A DNA stretch of 32,860 nucleotides, taken from NCBI GenBank assembly GCA_016928995.1, contig JAFGJS010000144.1:1-32860 (forward strand). Reading direction: 5' to 3'. Origin of the DNA: Candidatus Sumerlaeota bacterium (GTDB lineage Bacteria; Sumerlaeota; Sumerlaeia; JAFGJS01). The notes beneath the pieces are model-generated. The model was not told where the DNA came from. It made no database searches and was given only the letters and a program-made list of their open reading frames with translations. This document shows positions 15,078 through 23,941 of the stretch, piece by piece (the stretch's first letter is position 1; each line of letters opens with the position of its first letter). Made by a program: the position numbers and the translations under genes.

Positions 15078-17109
15078 TCATTTCTCCTAAATGCAGCCAA
15101 TAATAATACGGGAAATAGCTGCCTTCCAGCTGGCGCGCCATGGCGGCTCCCACTTCCTTGCTGGGTGTGCTTTGTTTCTTCAGAAACGCCTCGTAGCGTA
15201 GATATTTATTGAATGTCGTCTCGCTGATCTTCCGGCCGCGGAAAAAGACTCCCGATTGGTTGTTCACAAGCTCCTCGGGATGTTTCGACGCGTAAATGAT
15301 CGCCGCTTCTTCGTAAAGCGTTGGAATCCCCGGATAGGAAAAGTTATCCAGCACGAAAAACAATTCGACCACGCCGTCCACATTGCCGGCTATCAGGCAC
15401 TGCGCCATCAGGTATTCATAGGCCATTTTATTATGGTCATTTTGCCTCAGCTGACTCAGCAGGATGGCGGAGAAATTAATTCCGAACCTGTCGTCGGATG
15501 AGTATTTGCCCGTTTGATGCAGGTCATCTTTCGTGATCATCAGCCGGCGGATTTGCTGAATTTCCTCGTCATCGCTCAGGTCCGGATCCTTGGCGAGGCG
15601 TTCCAGGTATGCTTGCGCCCAGCTGCGCCAGACAAGGTCATCTCGCAATACGTTAAGGTACGTTTTCGCGGCGGATGGCTGGCCTTTGATCATCTTCACA
15701 AACGCCATGCGCTTATACGCCCCGCCGGTGGGCCATTTCTCCATGAATTCGATCAGTATATGTTCGGCCTCGTTGACGCGCCCCAATTCCAGGTACACGT
15801 CGCATGGTTTGTTGATCATTTGATTGGGTAGCCGCAGATAATTGATCAATGTCCAATTCTTGACGGATTGAGGGAAGAATAACATCTCATAAGGCAGACG
15901 CCCCGTGTGATACATCGCGAGATTGACATTATGATTCGCCTCAAGGGAGTTCTTGAATACCGGCCTGGGCAGCTCCCTGGCTTTTTTAAGCACATCCTCC
16001 CACATTTGATGATCGGTGCAGTAGTTGATTTCCAACAGCAACTTCTTGTTTCGATCCAACGTGTAAAATCCCGCCGCCGCCGCCGCTGCCAATATCAGGA
16101 GCGTCGATGCCGTCCAGCGAAACCATCCGAATCGATTTGCCGGTGCAATGGACTGTTCCGCGTCATTACGGGCCGCTTTTTTACGCTTTTTGTTTTTAGC
16201 CTCTTTCCGCGAGACTTTTTTGCCGAAGGTTCCACGAAGCTTTTGCCAGAATGTTCTGGCTGCATTACCGGCGGTCTCTCGATAAATGACAAACAGCATG
16301 CATGCGGGAAAGTAGCCATAAAGGAGCGCTAACTGCCAGACCGGAGGATAATTGAGCTTCGTTTCGAGAACTGGCGGCTGGAAATTCCGGGTAAACAGAT
16401 CGAATCGGATGAGGACTGCGTCAAGGCCGAATTTCACGGCGATGCCAATCAGCAGCATCAATGCTCCAGGCAGCCGCCGTTTTTCGGCCAGCGCTTCATG
16501 GATCACGCAGCATGCCGCAAAACAATAGTAATTGAATGCTCCCGTAAGGTGGTATACGACGATTGAAAGCGCGGTAAACAACGGCAGGCGCAGCCAGATT
16601 CGTGGCGATGGGATCCGAACCCAGCCGTTGGCGGCGGTCATGGCCAAGGCCAATCCGGCGCTTAACGACGTGTGGAAAAAATAGTAATCGTTATGCATCC
16701 CCACAAGAATGATGCCGGGAATGATCCACGTGCCGCCGATGTCCGCGCGGCCCGATGCGTTCATCAAGCCGATTGTTGAAACAAGCAGGAGCCATACGGC
16801 TGCGGCAAGCGCAAGCGCGCCCGGCCAGCCGAAGTAGCACAACTGCACCAGCAGGCTGTCCACCCACAGCAGCAATGTGCCGGGCCGGCCCGTGAAGTCC
16901 GTAAAAAAACGAAGGTTCCACAGGAAAAGACTCTCGCGCGCCTGGAAAATCATGCGCACGTCCAGTATGGCATAGAGGTATAAGGCAAAAAGGGCCACGA
17001 ATAAAAGGACACGAGGACGAAAGACAATGGCGCCTATTGTGCGTACGGATTGAAGTAAACGGCAGTGTTTTTTTGTTTGGGATGGCTGGCCTGAATTGAC
17101 AAATACCAT
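15070..17109 (-). CDS. DUF6057-like polytopic membrane protein with C-terminal helical-repeat domain
   Basis: 679 residues from ATG 17109, which is preceded by GGGAG at 17120-17124 with 10-nt spacing; the longer TTG start at 17169 adds 20 residues with no support. The first half is membrane-embedded, with about nine hydrophobic segments between residues 33 and 280, a very basic cytoplasmic loop (KKVSRKEAKNKKRKK) near 298-312, and a last helix at about 334-350. The second half (from about 352) is soluble and rich in paired helices like TPR proteins, with NLAMYHTGRLPYEMLFFPQ-type wording typical of the DUF6057 family. The family is found beside PD40/CINCH proteins, as here. Function is unknown. 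Confidence 0.78.
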   Translation of the reverse strand: MVFVNSGQPSQTKKHCRLLQSVRTIGAIVFRPRVLLFVALFALYLYAILDVRMIFQARESLFLWNLRFFTDFTGRPGTLLLWVDSLLVQLCYFGWPGALALAAAVWLLLVSTIGLMNASGRADIGGTWIIPGIILVGMHNDYYFFHTSLSAGLALAMTAANGWVRIPSPRIWLRLPLFTALSIVVYHLTGAFNYYCFAACCVIHEALAEKRRLPGALMLLIGIAVKFGLDAVLIRFDLFTRNFQPPVLETKLNYPPVWQLALLYGYFPACMLFVIYRETAGNAARTFWQKLRGTFGKKVSRKEAKNKKRKKAARNDAEQSIAPANRFGWFRWTASTLLILAAAAAAGFYTLDRNKKLLLEINYCTDHQMWEDVLKKARELPRPVFKNSLEANHNVNLAMYHTGRLPYEMLFFPQSVKNWTLINYLRLPNQMINKPCDVYLELGRVNEAEHILIEFMEKWPTGGAYKRMAFVKMIKGQPSAAKTYLNVLRDDLVWRSWAQAYLERLAKDPDLSDDEEIQQIRRLMITKDDLHQTGKYSSDDRFGINFSAILLSQLRQNDHNKMAYEYLMAQCLIAGNVDGVVELFFVLDNFSYPGIPTLYEEAAIIYASKHPEELVNNQSGVFFRGRKISETTFNKYLRYEAFLKKQSTPSKEVGAAMARQLEGSYFPYYYWLHLGEMNE

Positions 17110-17258
17110 TTTACTTATTCTCCCAATCCCAAAGCCCCTTCGCGGCAAATTCCGATCAAAATATTGCAATCAAGTTGTCGATGAGATTTGCACAAAACTC
17201 CAAAAAAGGCAATAAAAACGTGCGACTAGGAAAGATCAAGAAGATAATTCCCTGCGAC

Positions 17259-20200
17259 TTAAGGGGACGTGGTGGGCGAATCCTCTTTTTCTGCGCCGGG
17301 GAGGAGTTTTCTGGGATCGGTGACATGTATTATTTCTTGCAGCGGTTTGGCGCTTTGCTCGAGCTGCGTTTCGCTCGATTGGAAAAGCTGCAGCAGGGGA
17401 TTCACCATCATTCCCGCGCCGCCCATGACGGAATCCAGCGCTTCGCCGGTGGCGGTGCCTTCGGTGAAGGGCAGTCTAAGCGAAACCTGGGGATGCGTCG
17501 TGGTTCCGGCGACATGGAACCGCGCCCATTTCAGTTCGCCGACCGTGTTTGCGATGAAGTTGATCAGCGGCAGGTTATGGCCGGGAAGCAGCAAGCCGAC
17601 GCCAAGATTGAGATCGAGCGAATGGTCGAAGCCGCATGAGCCGCTGGCGTCGATGAGCAGCGCGGCGGCGTTGAACTGGGTGTCGTATAGTTTCACTCTT
17701 TTTTGTTCGACTTCGAAGCGGCCATTGACGGAGGCGAAGCGGATGTCCTCCAGCACGGGAATCGCTTTTTCCAGTTCGCGCATGGCTTTGAAGATCACGT
17801 TGCCGATGAATTGGCTATCCTTGATGTTGAAGTGACCTGCGCCGCGAACGGATTCCGGCTCCATGAAACGCCCTCGCAGAGTCGACATGATGTCGAGGCG
17901 TCCGCGTGTTTGATCGTTTTTCTTTTTCAGATCAGTCAGGAACGGGCCAAGATCAAGGTCGTCTCCGATGAACTTCATTTCGAATTGGGCGTGTTCATCC
18001 TGCGGGATGCGGAAGTGGGACCAGTATTGCGCGGAGCCGCTGTAGCCCTTCACCCGGCAGCGGTCGATCCAGCACTCGCTGTCATCGTTCTGGCGTCCGA
18101 TCACGGTGACGCGCGCTACGCCATCATCGCCGTGGAGCTGATCCAGCGTCCATGAGTCTCCGTGAATCAAGATCTCGATTTCAACCTGACGATCCTCTTC
18201 GGACGGAAGCTCGCCGGTCAGGGCTGGATAGGCTTCGATCCAACTTTGCGGCACATCGAAAGAATCATGGAAACTGTAACCCGAGCGAGGCGGATTGGGG
18301 CGCCAGTTGCGGATCCAATCCTCGATGGCGACTTTCGGCGCTTTGCATGCGAAGCGCATGCGCGGCAAGTCGCCTTGGCGGATGAGTATCTCTCCGGAAA
18401 CCACGGTGTCTTTGCTCGCGCCGATGTCGCCGGTTGCGTTGTTGAAGAAAAGCCGTGTGTTGTCCACTTCCAGGCGGCCGCTGATGTTCTGGATCGGCAC
18501 GGGCAGGATGCCGTGGGTGAAAACGCCGTCCGTCACATCCAGTCCGCCGGTGAGCCTCCAGTCGTAGGCTGGCGGGCCTTGTTCGACGAGGTGGGAAAGC
18601 TCCTGCACGATTTGCTTGAGGCTGCGCAGATTGATGGACGGAGCGGACTCCGCCGATCCGCGTTGCGTCAGAGTGAGCCGCAATTCTCCCTTGGCGCGGC
18701 CGGCGGTGTCGAATTGCTGAAAAATGACGGGCATGGCTTGCAGCCCGGCCGCGTCGCCGTCGATGCCGATGCGGAAGTCGCACTTCTCGCTGGCCGCGTC
18801 TCCATTGATCGTGATGTTGATGCCGGCCAGTTCTAACGCCAGCTCGCGGACATGGATGCTGGCGCCGTCCAATTCGACGCGGCCGGACATGCCGCGGATC
18901 GGCTGGGTGATCCATTTAATCGGCGGATTGAATTCGAATTCGCGGAATTCGAGGTATGAGCTCGCTTGCCATTGCGAAGGCATCAGGACCGGTCCAGAGA
19001 CTTCCGCCCAGAGCGAGGCTTGCCCCTGCGGATGGAAATATTTCAGATCCTGAATCGAGCGTAGAAGCGGCGCGTCAAGCACCTCTGGAACTTGCAGACG
19101 CAATTCGGATTTCAGCGCGATTTGAGGCTCTTGCCAGAAAAAATCCTTGCCTTGCACTGCGCCGGTGACGCGAAGTTCCACGCCCTGTTGGCTGCCGGTG
19201 AGCTCCTGGATCGTCAAGCGATCGGTTTCGAATTTCAGCGCACCGTGTAAGCCCTCGATTGGCGCCGGCAGCCGGGAATGCTCCAGGCGTCCGTTCTTCA
19301 GCGTCAGATTCACATCCGAAATCCATTGAATGTCTGAGGGATTGGGATGATCCGGCCATTGCGCCTCGATATAGCCTTGCACATCGATTTGGCCGTCCGC
19401 GGTGATCTCGGGCATGGCCGGCGCGCCATTGGCTTGTTGTTGTCTGGCGTAATTGCGCGCTTCTTCCATGAGTTGATGGACGGGCGCGCCGCCGGTGAAA
19501 TCCAGCCGCATTTTGCCGGCCATCGCCTTATAGAGCGTGGCGTCTCCGGTCAACGTGGCCTGAACCGATCCTTCGCCATAGGCGCCGCGCAAGTTTTCCG
19601 TGCGAAAGCGTCCTTCATCGAACTGGAGCGAACCGGAGATGCCGGTGACTGGCCGGGGAAGCATGGGCGCTCGCGCTTCGATGCCGTTGAATTCCAGGGA
19701 TCCGGCGCCGGCGATGACATCGGCATTCGCCGGGCGATGGATCGTGCAGTTAAGCGCGGCATACCCGCCCGGTTCGAAGACCGCCTGTGCTTTGTCTCCG
19801 GTCTGGGGCGCGAGCAGACCGGCGATCTGGGGATTGGCGTGGTTTGTGCGAGCCTGCATGGTCAATTGAAAAGCGCCATCGTCGCCGATGTTCAGCGCGC
19901 CGGAAGAGGCCAGATCGGTCTCCAGTGAACGGTATGTCATGCCGCTCCATGCGAAATTTTTTTGCGCCGGCATGATACGCAGCCGCCCTTCGAACTGCGG
20001 CTCGTTTTCCATTAAGTGGTAATGCGTTGCCGTCGCTTCCATTTCAAAGCGCTTGGCGCGCATGCTGGCGTCGAAGATGATGTCGTTTTGCTCTAGCCCA
20101 AAGCGGCCGTTGATCGACGCGGCGGTCGTTTCTGTTTGAAATCCGTGCTGCCCGCGTACATAGATCGGCAGACTGACGCGGTCGAAATCCAGTTGGAAGG

Positions 20201-20906
20201 CGCCGGGCCGTAATCCAGGCTGCAAATCCCATTTGCCGCGTACGGCTTGTTGATTCAACCTTCCATGCCAGACGAGCTGAGCCGCTCCGCCAGGCTCCGG
20301 GTTGAGCGTCGCGTGCAGTTTTTCGATGTTGGCGATGCCGGAGAGCGCGCCTGTTTCCAGCGCCTCGCCGATATGCAAGGCGGCTGAGGCTTCGCTGAGC
20401 ATGACCGTTGGCAATGGACTCTTGCTCTGTGTTTGCGACTGTTGCCGGGATTGCTGCACATTCAGCACTTCGCGTGTGAATTGATCGAGCGGAGGACTCA
20501 TCCGGAAGCCGTCGCTGGTGAGCGCGAGAATGATGCGCGAGGGACGATACAGCTGAACTTGATCGACATTGACGGACCATTGTCCGTTTTGGCGGTTGAT
20601 CGTGAAGTCCGCTTCGGCGCGGTCGAATTGAAGCGTGTGCGGTTGTTGCGCGTTCTGTTGGTCTGGAGACAACGATGCGCGCAGGCCATGCAGAACGCAG
20701 ACCTTGCGGCTGAGCTGGATTGAGCCGTGATTGAATTGCAGATTCAGGCCGGTTTGTTCACGCGCGGTTTGGCGGATGATGTCTTTCCAGGGAGAAAGGC
20801 TCAATGGGCAAAACCAGATGACAGCCGTCAGGAGCGCGCTGAATTGGATCAATCCCAGCAGCGCGGTAAATACAGCTAAAGAAATTTTTTTTCGCTTGGA
20901 AAGCAT
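17259..20906 (-). CDS. AsmA-like envelope protein
   Basis: 1215 residues from ATG 20906, with a basic N-terminus (MLSKRKK) and one membrane helix (about 9-32), then a very long extracytoplasmic part made of repeating beta-strand units. The end carries the AsmA C-terminal signature: LRGRFMEPESVRGAGHFNIKD, FNAAALLIDASGSCGF, then LPLINFIANTVGELKWARFHVAGTTTHP. AsmA/YhdP/TamB-type proteins form hydrophobic grooves that are thought to carry phospholipids across the periplasm, so this supports a cell with an outer membrane. An ATG at 20957 is in frame and would overlap ispD by 43 nt; 20906 lies 8 nt after the ispD stop and gives a normal signal anchor. Probably co-transcribed with ispD. Confidence 0.83.
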   Translation of the reverse strand: MLSKRKKISLAVFTALLGLIQFSALLTAVIWFCPLSLSPWKDIIRQTAREQTGLNLQFNHGSIQLSRKVCVLHGLRASLSPDQQNAQQPHTLQFDRAEADFTINRQNGQWSVNVDQVQLYRPSRIILALTSDGFRMSPPLDQFTREVLNVQQSRQQSQTQSKSPLPTVMLSEASAALHIGEALETGALSGIANIEKLHATLNPEPGGAAQLVWHGRLNQQAVRGKWDLQPGLRPGAFQLDFDRVSLPIYVRGQHGFQTETTAASINGRFGLEQNDIIFDASMRAKRFEMEATATHYHLMENEPQFEGRLRIMPAQKNFAWSGMTYRSLETDLASSGALNIGDDGAFQLTMQARTNHANPQIAGLLAPQTGDKAQAVFEPGGYAALNCTIHRPANADVIAGAGSLEFNGIEARAPMLPRPVTGISGSLQFDEGRFRTENLRGAYGEGSVQATLTGDATLYKAMAGKMRLDFTGGAPVHQLMEEARNYARQQQANGAPAMPEITADGQIDVQGYIEAQWPDHPNPSDIQWISDVNLTLKNGRLEHSRLPAPIEGLHGALKFETDRLTIQELTGSQQGVELRVTGAVQGKDFFWQEPQIALKSELRLQVPEVLDAPLLRSIQDLKYFHPQGQASLWAEVSGPVLMPSQWQASSYLEFREFEFNPPIKWITQPIRGMSGRVELDGASIHVRELALELAGINITINGDAASEKCDFRIGIDGDAAGLQAMPVIFQQFDTAGRAKGELRLTLTQRGSAESAPSINLRSLKQIVQELSHLVEQGPPAYDWRLTGGLDVTDGVFTHGILPVPIQNISGRLEVDNTRLFFNNATGDIGASKDTVVSGEILIRQGDLPRMRFACKAPKVAIEDWIRNWRPNPPRSGYSFHDSFDVPQSWIEAYPALTGELPSEEDRQVEIEILIHGDSWTLDQLHGDDGVARVTVIGRQNDDSECWIDRCRVKGYSGSAQYWSHFRIPQDEHAQFEMKFIGDDLDLGPFLTDLKKKNDQTRGRLDIMSTLRGRFMEPESVRGAGHFNIKDSQFIGNVIFKAMRELEKAIPVLEDIRFASVNGRFEVEQKRVKLYDTQFNAAALLIDASGSCGFDHSLDLNLGVGLLLPGHNLPLINFIANTVGELKWARFHVAGTTTHPQVSLRLPFTEGTATGEALDSVMGGAGMMVNPLLQLFQSSETQLEQSAKPLQEIIHVTDPRKLLPGAEKEDSPTTSP

Positions 20907-20914
20907 CTCGTTGT

Positions 20915-21643
20915 TCAATCCGCTCCGGCGTTGATCGGGCTTTGCCGTAGCAGCCATTCCGCGTACTGCAAGTCGTGCCGGGTGGTGATTTTAAGGTTGT
21001 CCGCGTTGGATTCCACGATGCGCACGCGCCGCCCGTCGAGTTCCAGCGCCTGGGATTCGTCGGTTATGGCAATGCCGCTGTTGCGCGCGTGTTCGAGCGC
21101 CGCGAGCAGCCAGTCGCGCCTGGCCGCCTGCGGCGTTTGCGCACGCCAGATGCGCGAACGATCGAGCGTCTGCGTAATGACGCCGCCGCTTTCCGGATCA
21201 GAGTCTTCGCCGTCCGTTTGTTTCAACGTGTCGGAGCAGGGCGCGGCCAGGATCGCGGCGCCGTGGCGTTCCGCGCATTGAAGCGCCGTTTCGATTTGCT
21301 GCGTCGGCGTAAGCGGCCGAACAGCGTCGTGCACCACGATCAGCGGAGTGTCCGACTCAACAGCCATCAGGCCGTTCCATACCGAATCTTGCCGCTTTGC
21401 GCCTCCAGCGACGGCGCGCAGGGATTTTTTCAAACCCGACACATCCACCTGCTCGCGCCAGCGGTTGAGCCAGCATTCTGGCAGCACGAGCACGATTTCC
21501 ACAACGCGCTCGAGGGCGTCAAAGCGTTCCAGGCTATGCAGCAGCACCGGTTTGCCCGCCAGCGACAGGAACTGCTTGGGTAGCTCTGATCCGAACCGCT
21601 GGCCTTGGCCTCCGGCTACGATAATGACGGCCGCTGGCATCAT
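20915..21643 (-). CDS. ispD: 2-C-methyl-D-erythritol 4-phosphate cytidylyltransferase
   Basis: Transfers CMP from CTP to methylerythritol phosphate in the non-mevalonate isoprenoid pathway. 242 residues with the full family pattern: AGGQGQRFG (10-18), LPKQF (21-25), GGAKRQDSVWNGL (80-92), VVHDAVRP (103-110), SRIWRAQTPQ (163-172), TDESQALE (194-201) and ESNADNLKIT (211-220). The nucleotide- and substrate-contact residues Arg16, Lys23, Asp106 and Lys218 are all in place. AGGAT lies about 10 nt before the start. It has a slightly long loop at 143-156 rich in Asp, Glu and Gly. The AsmA-like gene follows. Confidence 0.95.
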   Translation of the reverse strand: MMPAAVIIVAGGQGQRFGSELPKQFLSLAGKPVLLHSLERFDALERVVEIVLVLPECWLNRWREQVDVSGLKKSLRAVAGGAKRQDSVWNGLMAVESDTPLIVVHDAVRPLTPTQQIETALQCAERHGAAILAAPCSDTLKQTDGEDSDPESGGVITQTLDRSRIWRAQTPQAARRDWLLAALEHARNSGIAITDESQALELDGRRVRIVESNADNLKITTRHDLQYAEWLLRQSPINAGAD

Positions 21644-22057
21644 AAAAATGCATCCTGTTCATATTTGAGGCTTGGTTTGTCGCGTCTCGATTCATTGTCT
21701 TCAACAAGCATAGCTAGCGGAATAATGAACCAAAAGTCAAATAAACAGTTATGCTGTGATTGAGGCTGCTAACAGGATTTGATGTATAAGCGATTGTGAT
21801 TTCCGAATCGCTATCACAATCTGGATCGGTATCGAAAAACTATGATCCATTTGGATCGATAGCGATTACGATCCCGATCCCGATAACGATTTAGAGATCA
21901 TGAGCGTTAGAACGATTTTACGGTCAGGATTGATTGGGAAAGATTTATCTTGCTTTTTGGGCAAATCCGGGAAAAATGCGAACAGTATGCATTGCATGAT
22001 ATGATACGGGCGTCCGCGCCTCTATCGGCGCTGTTGATACTTTGCGGAGGTTTCACC
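21644..22057. other. Intergenic region with CGAT hexamer arrays
   Basis: 414 nt between the divergent ispD and glycoside hydrolase genes with no coding potential that I trust. Besides the two hexamer arrays listed separately, 21661-21780 is AT-rich and must contain the ispD promoter. The frame of the hydrolase is open from a TTG at 21950, but the Shine-Dalgarno sequence at 22046 places the start at 22058, so 21950-22057 is probably leader. Confidence 0.55.
21791..21892. repeat. Opposed arrays of 6-nt CGATNN repeats
   Basis: CGAT occurs at 21857, 21863, 21869, 21875, 21881 and 21887, six copies at exact 6-nt spacing. In the other orientation ATC begins at 21807, 21813, 21819, 21825 and 21831, again every 6 nt, three of them full ATCG. 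The outer part also forms a perfect 9-bp inverted repeat, GATTGTGAT (21792-21800) and ATCACAATC (21813-21821). The strict period with free bases at two positions is not simple polymer slippage of one unit. Confidence 0.8.
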
Positions 22058-22060
22058 GTG
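22046..22060 (+). promoter_or_regulatory. Shine-Dalgarno site deciding a GTG start
   Basis: GGAGG at 22046-22050, then 7 nt, then GTG at 22058-22060, in frame with the hydrolase. It is far better than anything before the upstream TTG (21950) or the following ATG (22070), and gives a protein that begins with a clean signal peptide. Confidence 0.75.
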
Positions 22061-23839
22061 AACCTGACAATGTTCCGAGCGAAACGTGATTCATTGAATG
22101 TGATTTTGACTCTGGCGGCGGCGGGTATGGTCTATCTGCTGATGTGCCCTTTCGCGACAGCCGGCGTCAACAACATCAGTAAAGTTCAATTTCCGCGCAC
22201 AGCGCTGGTCAAGGGCGCCTGTCTGGAGTTTGAAAATCCGAACTACGTAATGGAGCGCATCGCGAGTTACGATCTGCTGCTGGGCGCCAGCCTGTATCCT
22301 GAGTACTGGCTGGGTAATGAACAGCGGATGAAGGCGTTCAACACGCAAGCCCAGAAGGTCTATATGAACAATGAAAATACGGCGATCATGGCGTTTCTGT
22401 TTTTTCCATACAAGGTTTGGGGCGTGGATCCTCAAGCGCCGCCGGATATTTGGTTGCGCGATATGGAGGGTAACGCGATCTCCGGCGAGCCAGGGACATA
22501 CTATTTGAATTATGCAAAAGCATCCGCGGTGGATTACATCATCAAGACGCAAGTGCAGTATATCAAGGATGCGCATTGGTTTGAAGGGGTGTATCTGGAT
22601 CGTTTCGCCCTGAAATGCTCCCTTCCTCGCGATGTGAAGGTGGATGTGAATGGCGACGGCAAGGCCGATTCGAAAGCCGAACTGGACGCGATCTGGAACA
22701 AGGCCGCCGCGAGGCTGATCGATGAACTGCGCACGGCGCTGGGCGACGAGGCGCTGATTTGCGTCGATACGAAGGAGATGCTGCCGGAAGCGATGCGGCA
22801 AAAGATTAACGGCATTGTGTATCATGGGAGTTTCGATCCGCAGATGCTGGCCAGCGACATGGAGGATCGGATCGCTGAGATCAACGACCTGACGAAAGGC
22901 TTCAAGGAGCCTAATGTGCATGTCGTCGTGCAATCCGCGAGCGATGATCTGATCGAAAGCGTTGTGGATCTTCCCTGGCAGGAGCTGATCTACGGCAAGC
23001 GCCAGCAATGGCTGGTTCGCGCGGAGAGCGATTTTCCGCGAGTGAAAATCGGCCTGGCGGCGTCGCTGCTGACGGGCACGTATTACGCCTACGAGCTCGG
23101 CCGCAAATGGCCTGGCGAGATTTGGTGGTTCGATGAATACAATTCTCCGCTTGGATTGCCGCTGAGCGATCCGGTTCAGATCGAAGGCGGTATTTTTCAA
23201 CGGGTTTTCCAGGGCGGACGCATCCTGGTGAACACTACGGCGGAAAAATATGAGATCGCGCTGGATATGCCGCATCATGACATGACAATCCACACAGAGG
23301 GCAAGTGGTTCATCATCGAACCGAGCGATATGAAGATTCTGTCGAGCAAACTGCGCGAGGCTCGCGAGTTTAAATTCCTCGAACTGCCGCGAGAGGACAT
23401 CTCTTTGTATACTAAGGAAGCCACATATCCCTGGCGTCCGCTGCCGCCGGGCGTGCAGTCGATCACCGTCGGTTCGATGCGCGACGGCACTCGCGATGGC
23501 ACGGTGAAACTTTATGACGGCAGCATTGAAGATCCCAGTTTATGGGTGAGCGACATCGGCATGCCGCAGAGCGTGAATATTGAATTTGAGCATCCAACCT
23601 TTATCAAGCAGCTGATCGTTTATCCGGCTGGATCGAAGATCCGTCATCAGATTTACGAGTATCAAGTGAAAGTGCATCGCGGCGGCGAGGTTTGGGAGGA
23701 TGTCGCATCCGAAGAAAACAACGAAGCGACCGATAAAATTGTGGTGCCGGTCAACCGTGACAACATCAGGCGCTTGGTCTTTCGCGCCAGCAAGACCGGC
23801 GACAACAGGCTGTATCTCCGGGAGCTTAAATGGGAATAG
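22058..23839 (+). CDS. Secreted GHL15-like putative glycoside hydrolase with discoidin-type C-terminus
   Basis: 593 residues from GTG 22058. Signal peptide: basic RAKR, then a hydrophobic stretch (13-31) and a likely cut after ATA (33-35). Residues about 50-400 read as a TIM barrel like the putative glycosidases of the GHL15 group: SYDLLLGASLYPEYW, TAIMAFLFFPYK, then EGVYLDRFALK with Asp181 at the end of a strand, the usual place of a catalytic acid, and AALIDELRTALGDEALICVDTK-like strands. An EF-hand-like calcium loop DVNGDGKADS lies at 196-205, inside the barrel. The last 140 residues resemble an F5/8 (discoidin) carbohydrate-binding domain, ending RLYLRELKW. It ends in a strong terminator, so it is likely transcribed alone. 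Sugar specificity is unknown. Confidence 0.72.
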   Translation: MNLTMFRAKRDSLNVILTLAAAGMVYLLMCPFATAGVNNISKVQFPRTALVKGACLEFENPNYVMERIASYDLLLGASLYPEYWLGNEQRMKAFNTQAQKVYMNNENTAIMAFLFFPYKVWGVDPQAPPDIWLRDMEGNAISGEPGTYYLNYAKASAVDYIIKTQVQYIKDAHWFEGVYLDRFALKCSLPRDVKVDVNGDGKADSKAELDAIWNKAAARLIDELRTALGDEALICVDTKEMLPEAMRQKINGIVYHGSFDPQMLASDMEDRIAEINDLTKGFKEPNVHVVVQSASDDLIESVVDLPWQELIYGKRQQWLVRAESDFPRVKIGLAASLLTGTYYAYELGRKWPGEIWWFDEYNSPLGLPLSDPVQIEGGIFQRVFQGGRILVNTTAEKYEIALDMPHHDMTIHTEGKWFIIEPSDMKILSSKLREAREFKFLELPREDISLYTKEATYPWRPLPPGVQSITVGSMRDGTRDGTVKLYDGSIEDPSLWVSDIGMPQSVNIEFEHPTFIKQLIVYPAGSKIRHQIYEYQVKVHRGGEVWEDVASEENNEATDKIVVPVNRDNIRRLVFRASKTGDNRLYLRELKWE

Positions 23840-23867
23840 CGCCCCGCTGGAATTTGCATCAAGCGAC

Positions 23868-23900
23868 AAGGATGAGCGCGAATCGCCGCTCATCCTTTTT
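23868..23900 (+). terminator. Intrinsic terminator after the glycoside hydrolase
   Basis: 11-bp perfect stem AAGGATGAGCG (23868-23878) with CGCTCATCCTT (23887-23897), an 8-nt loop, and a T run to 23900 that overlaps the last stem bases. It lies 29 nt past the stop codon and 42 nt before the glycosyltransferase start. Confidence 0.85.
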
Positions 23901-23941
23901 CATTGTAGACCTGAAACCGGGAATGCTAGATTTCGCATAGG

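Noticed and set aside
21791-21892. CRISPR array
   Set aside because: The repeats are only 6 nt with no unique spacers.
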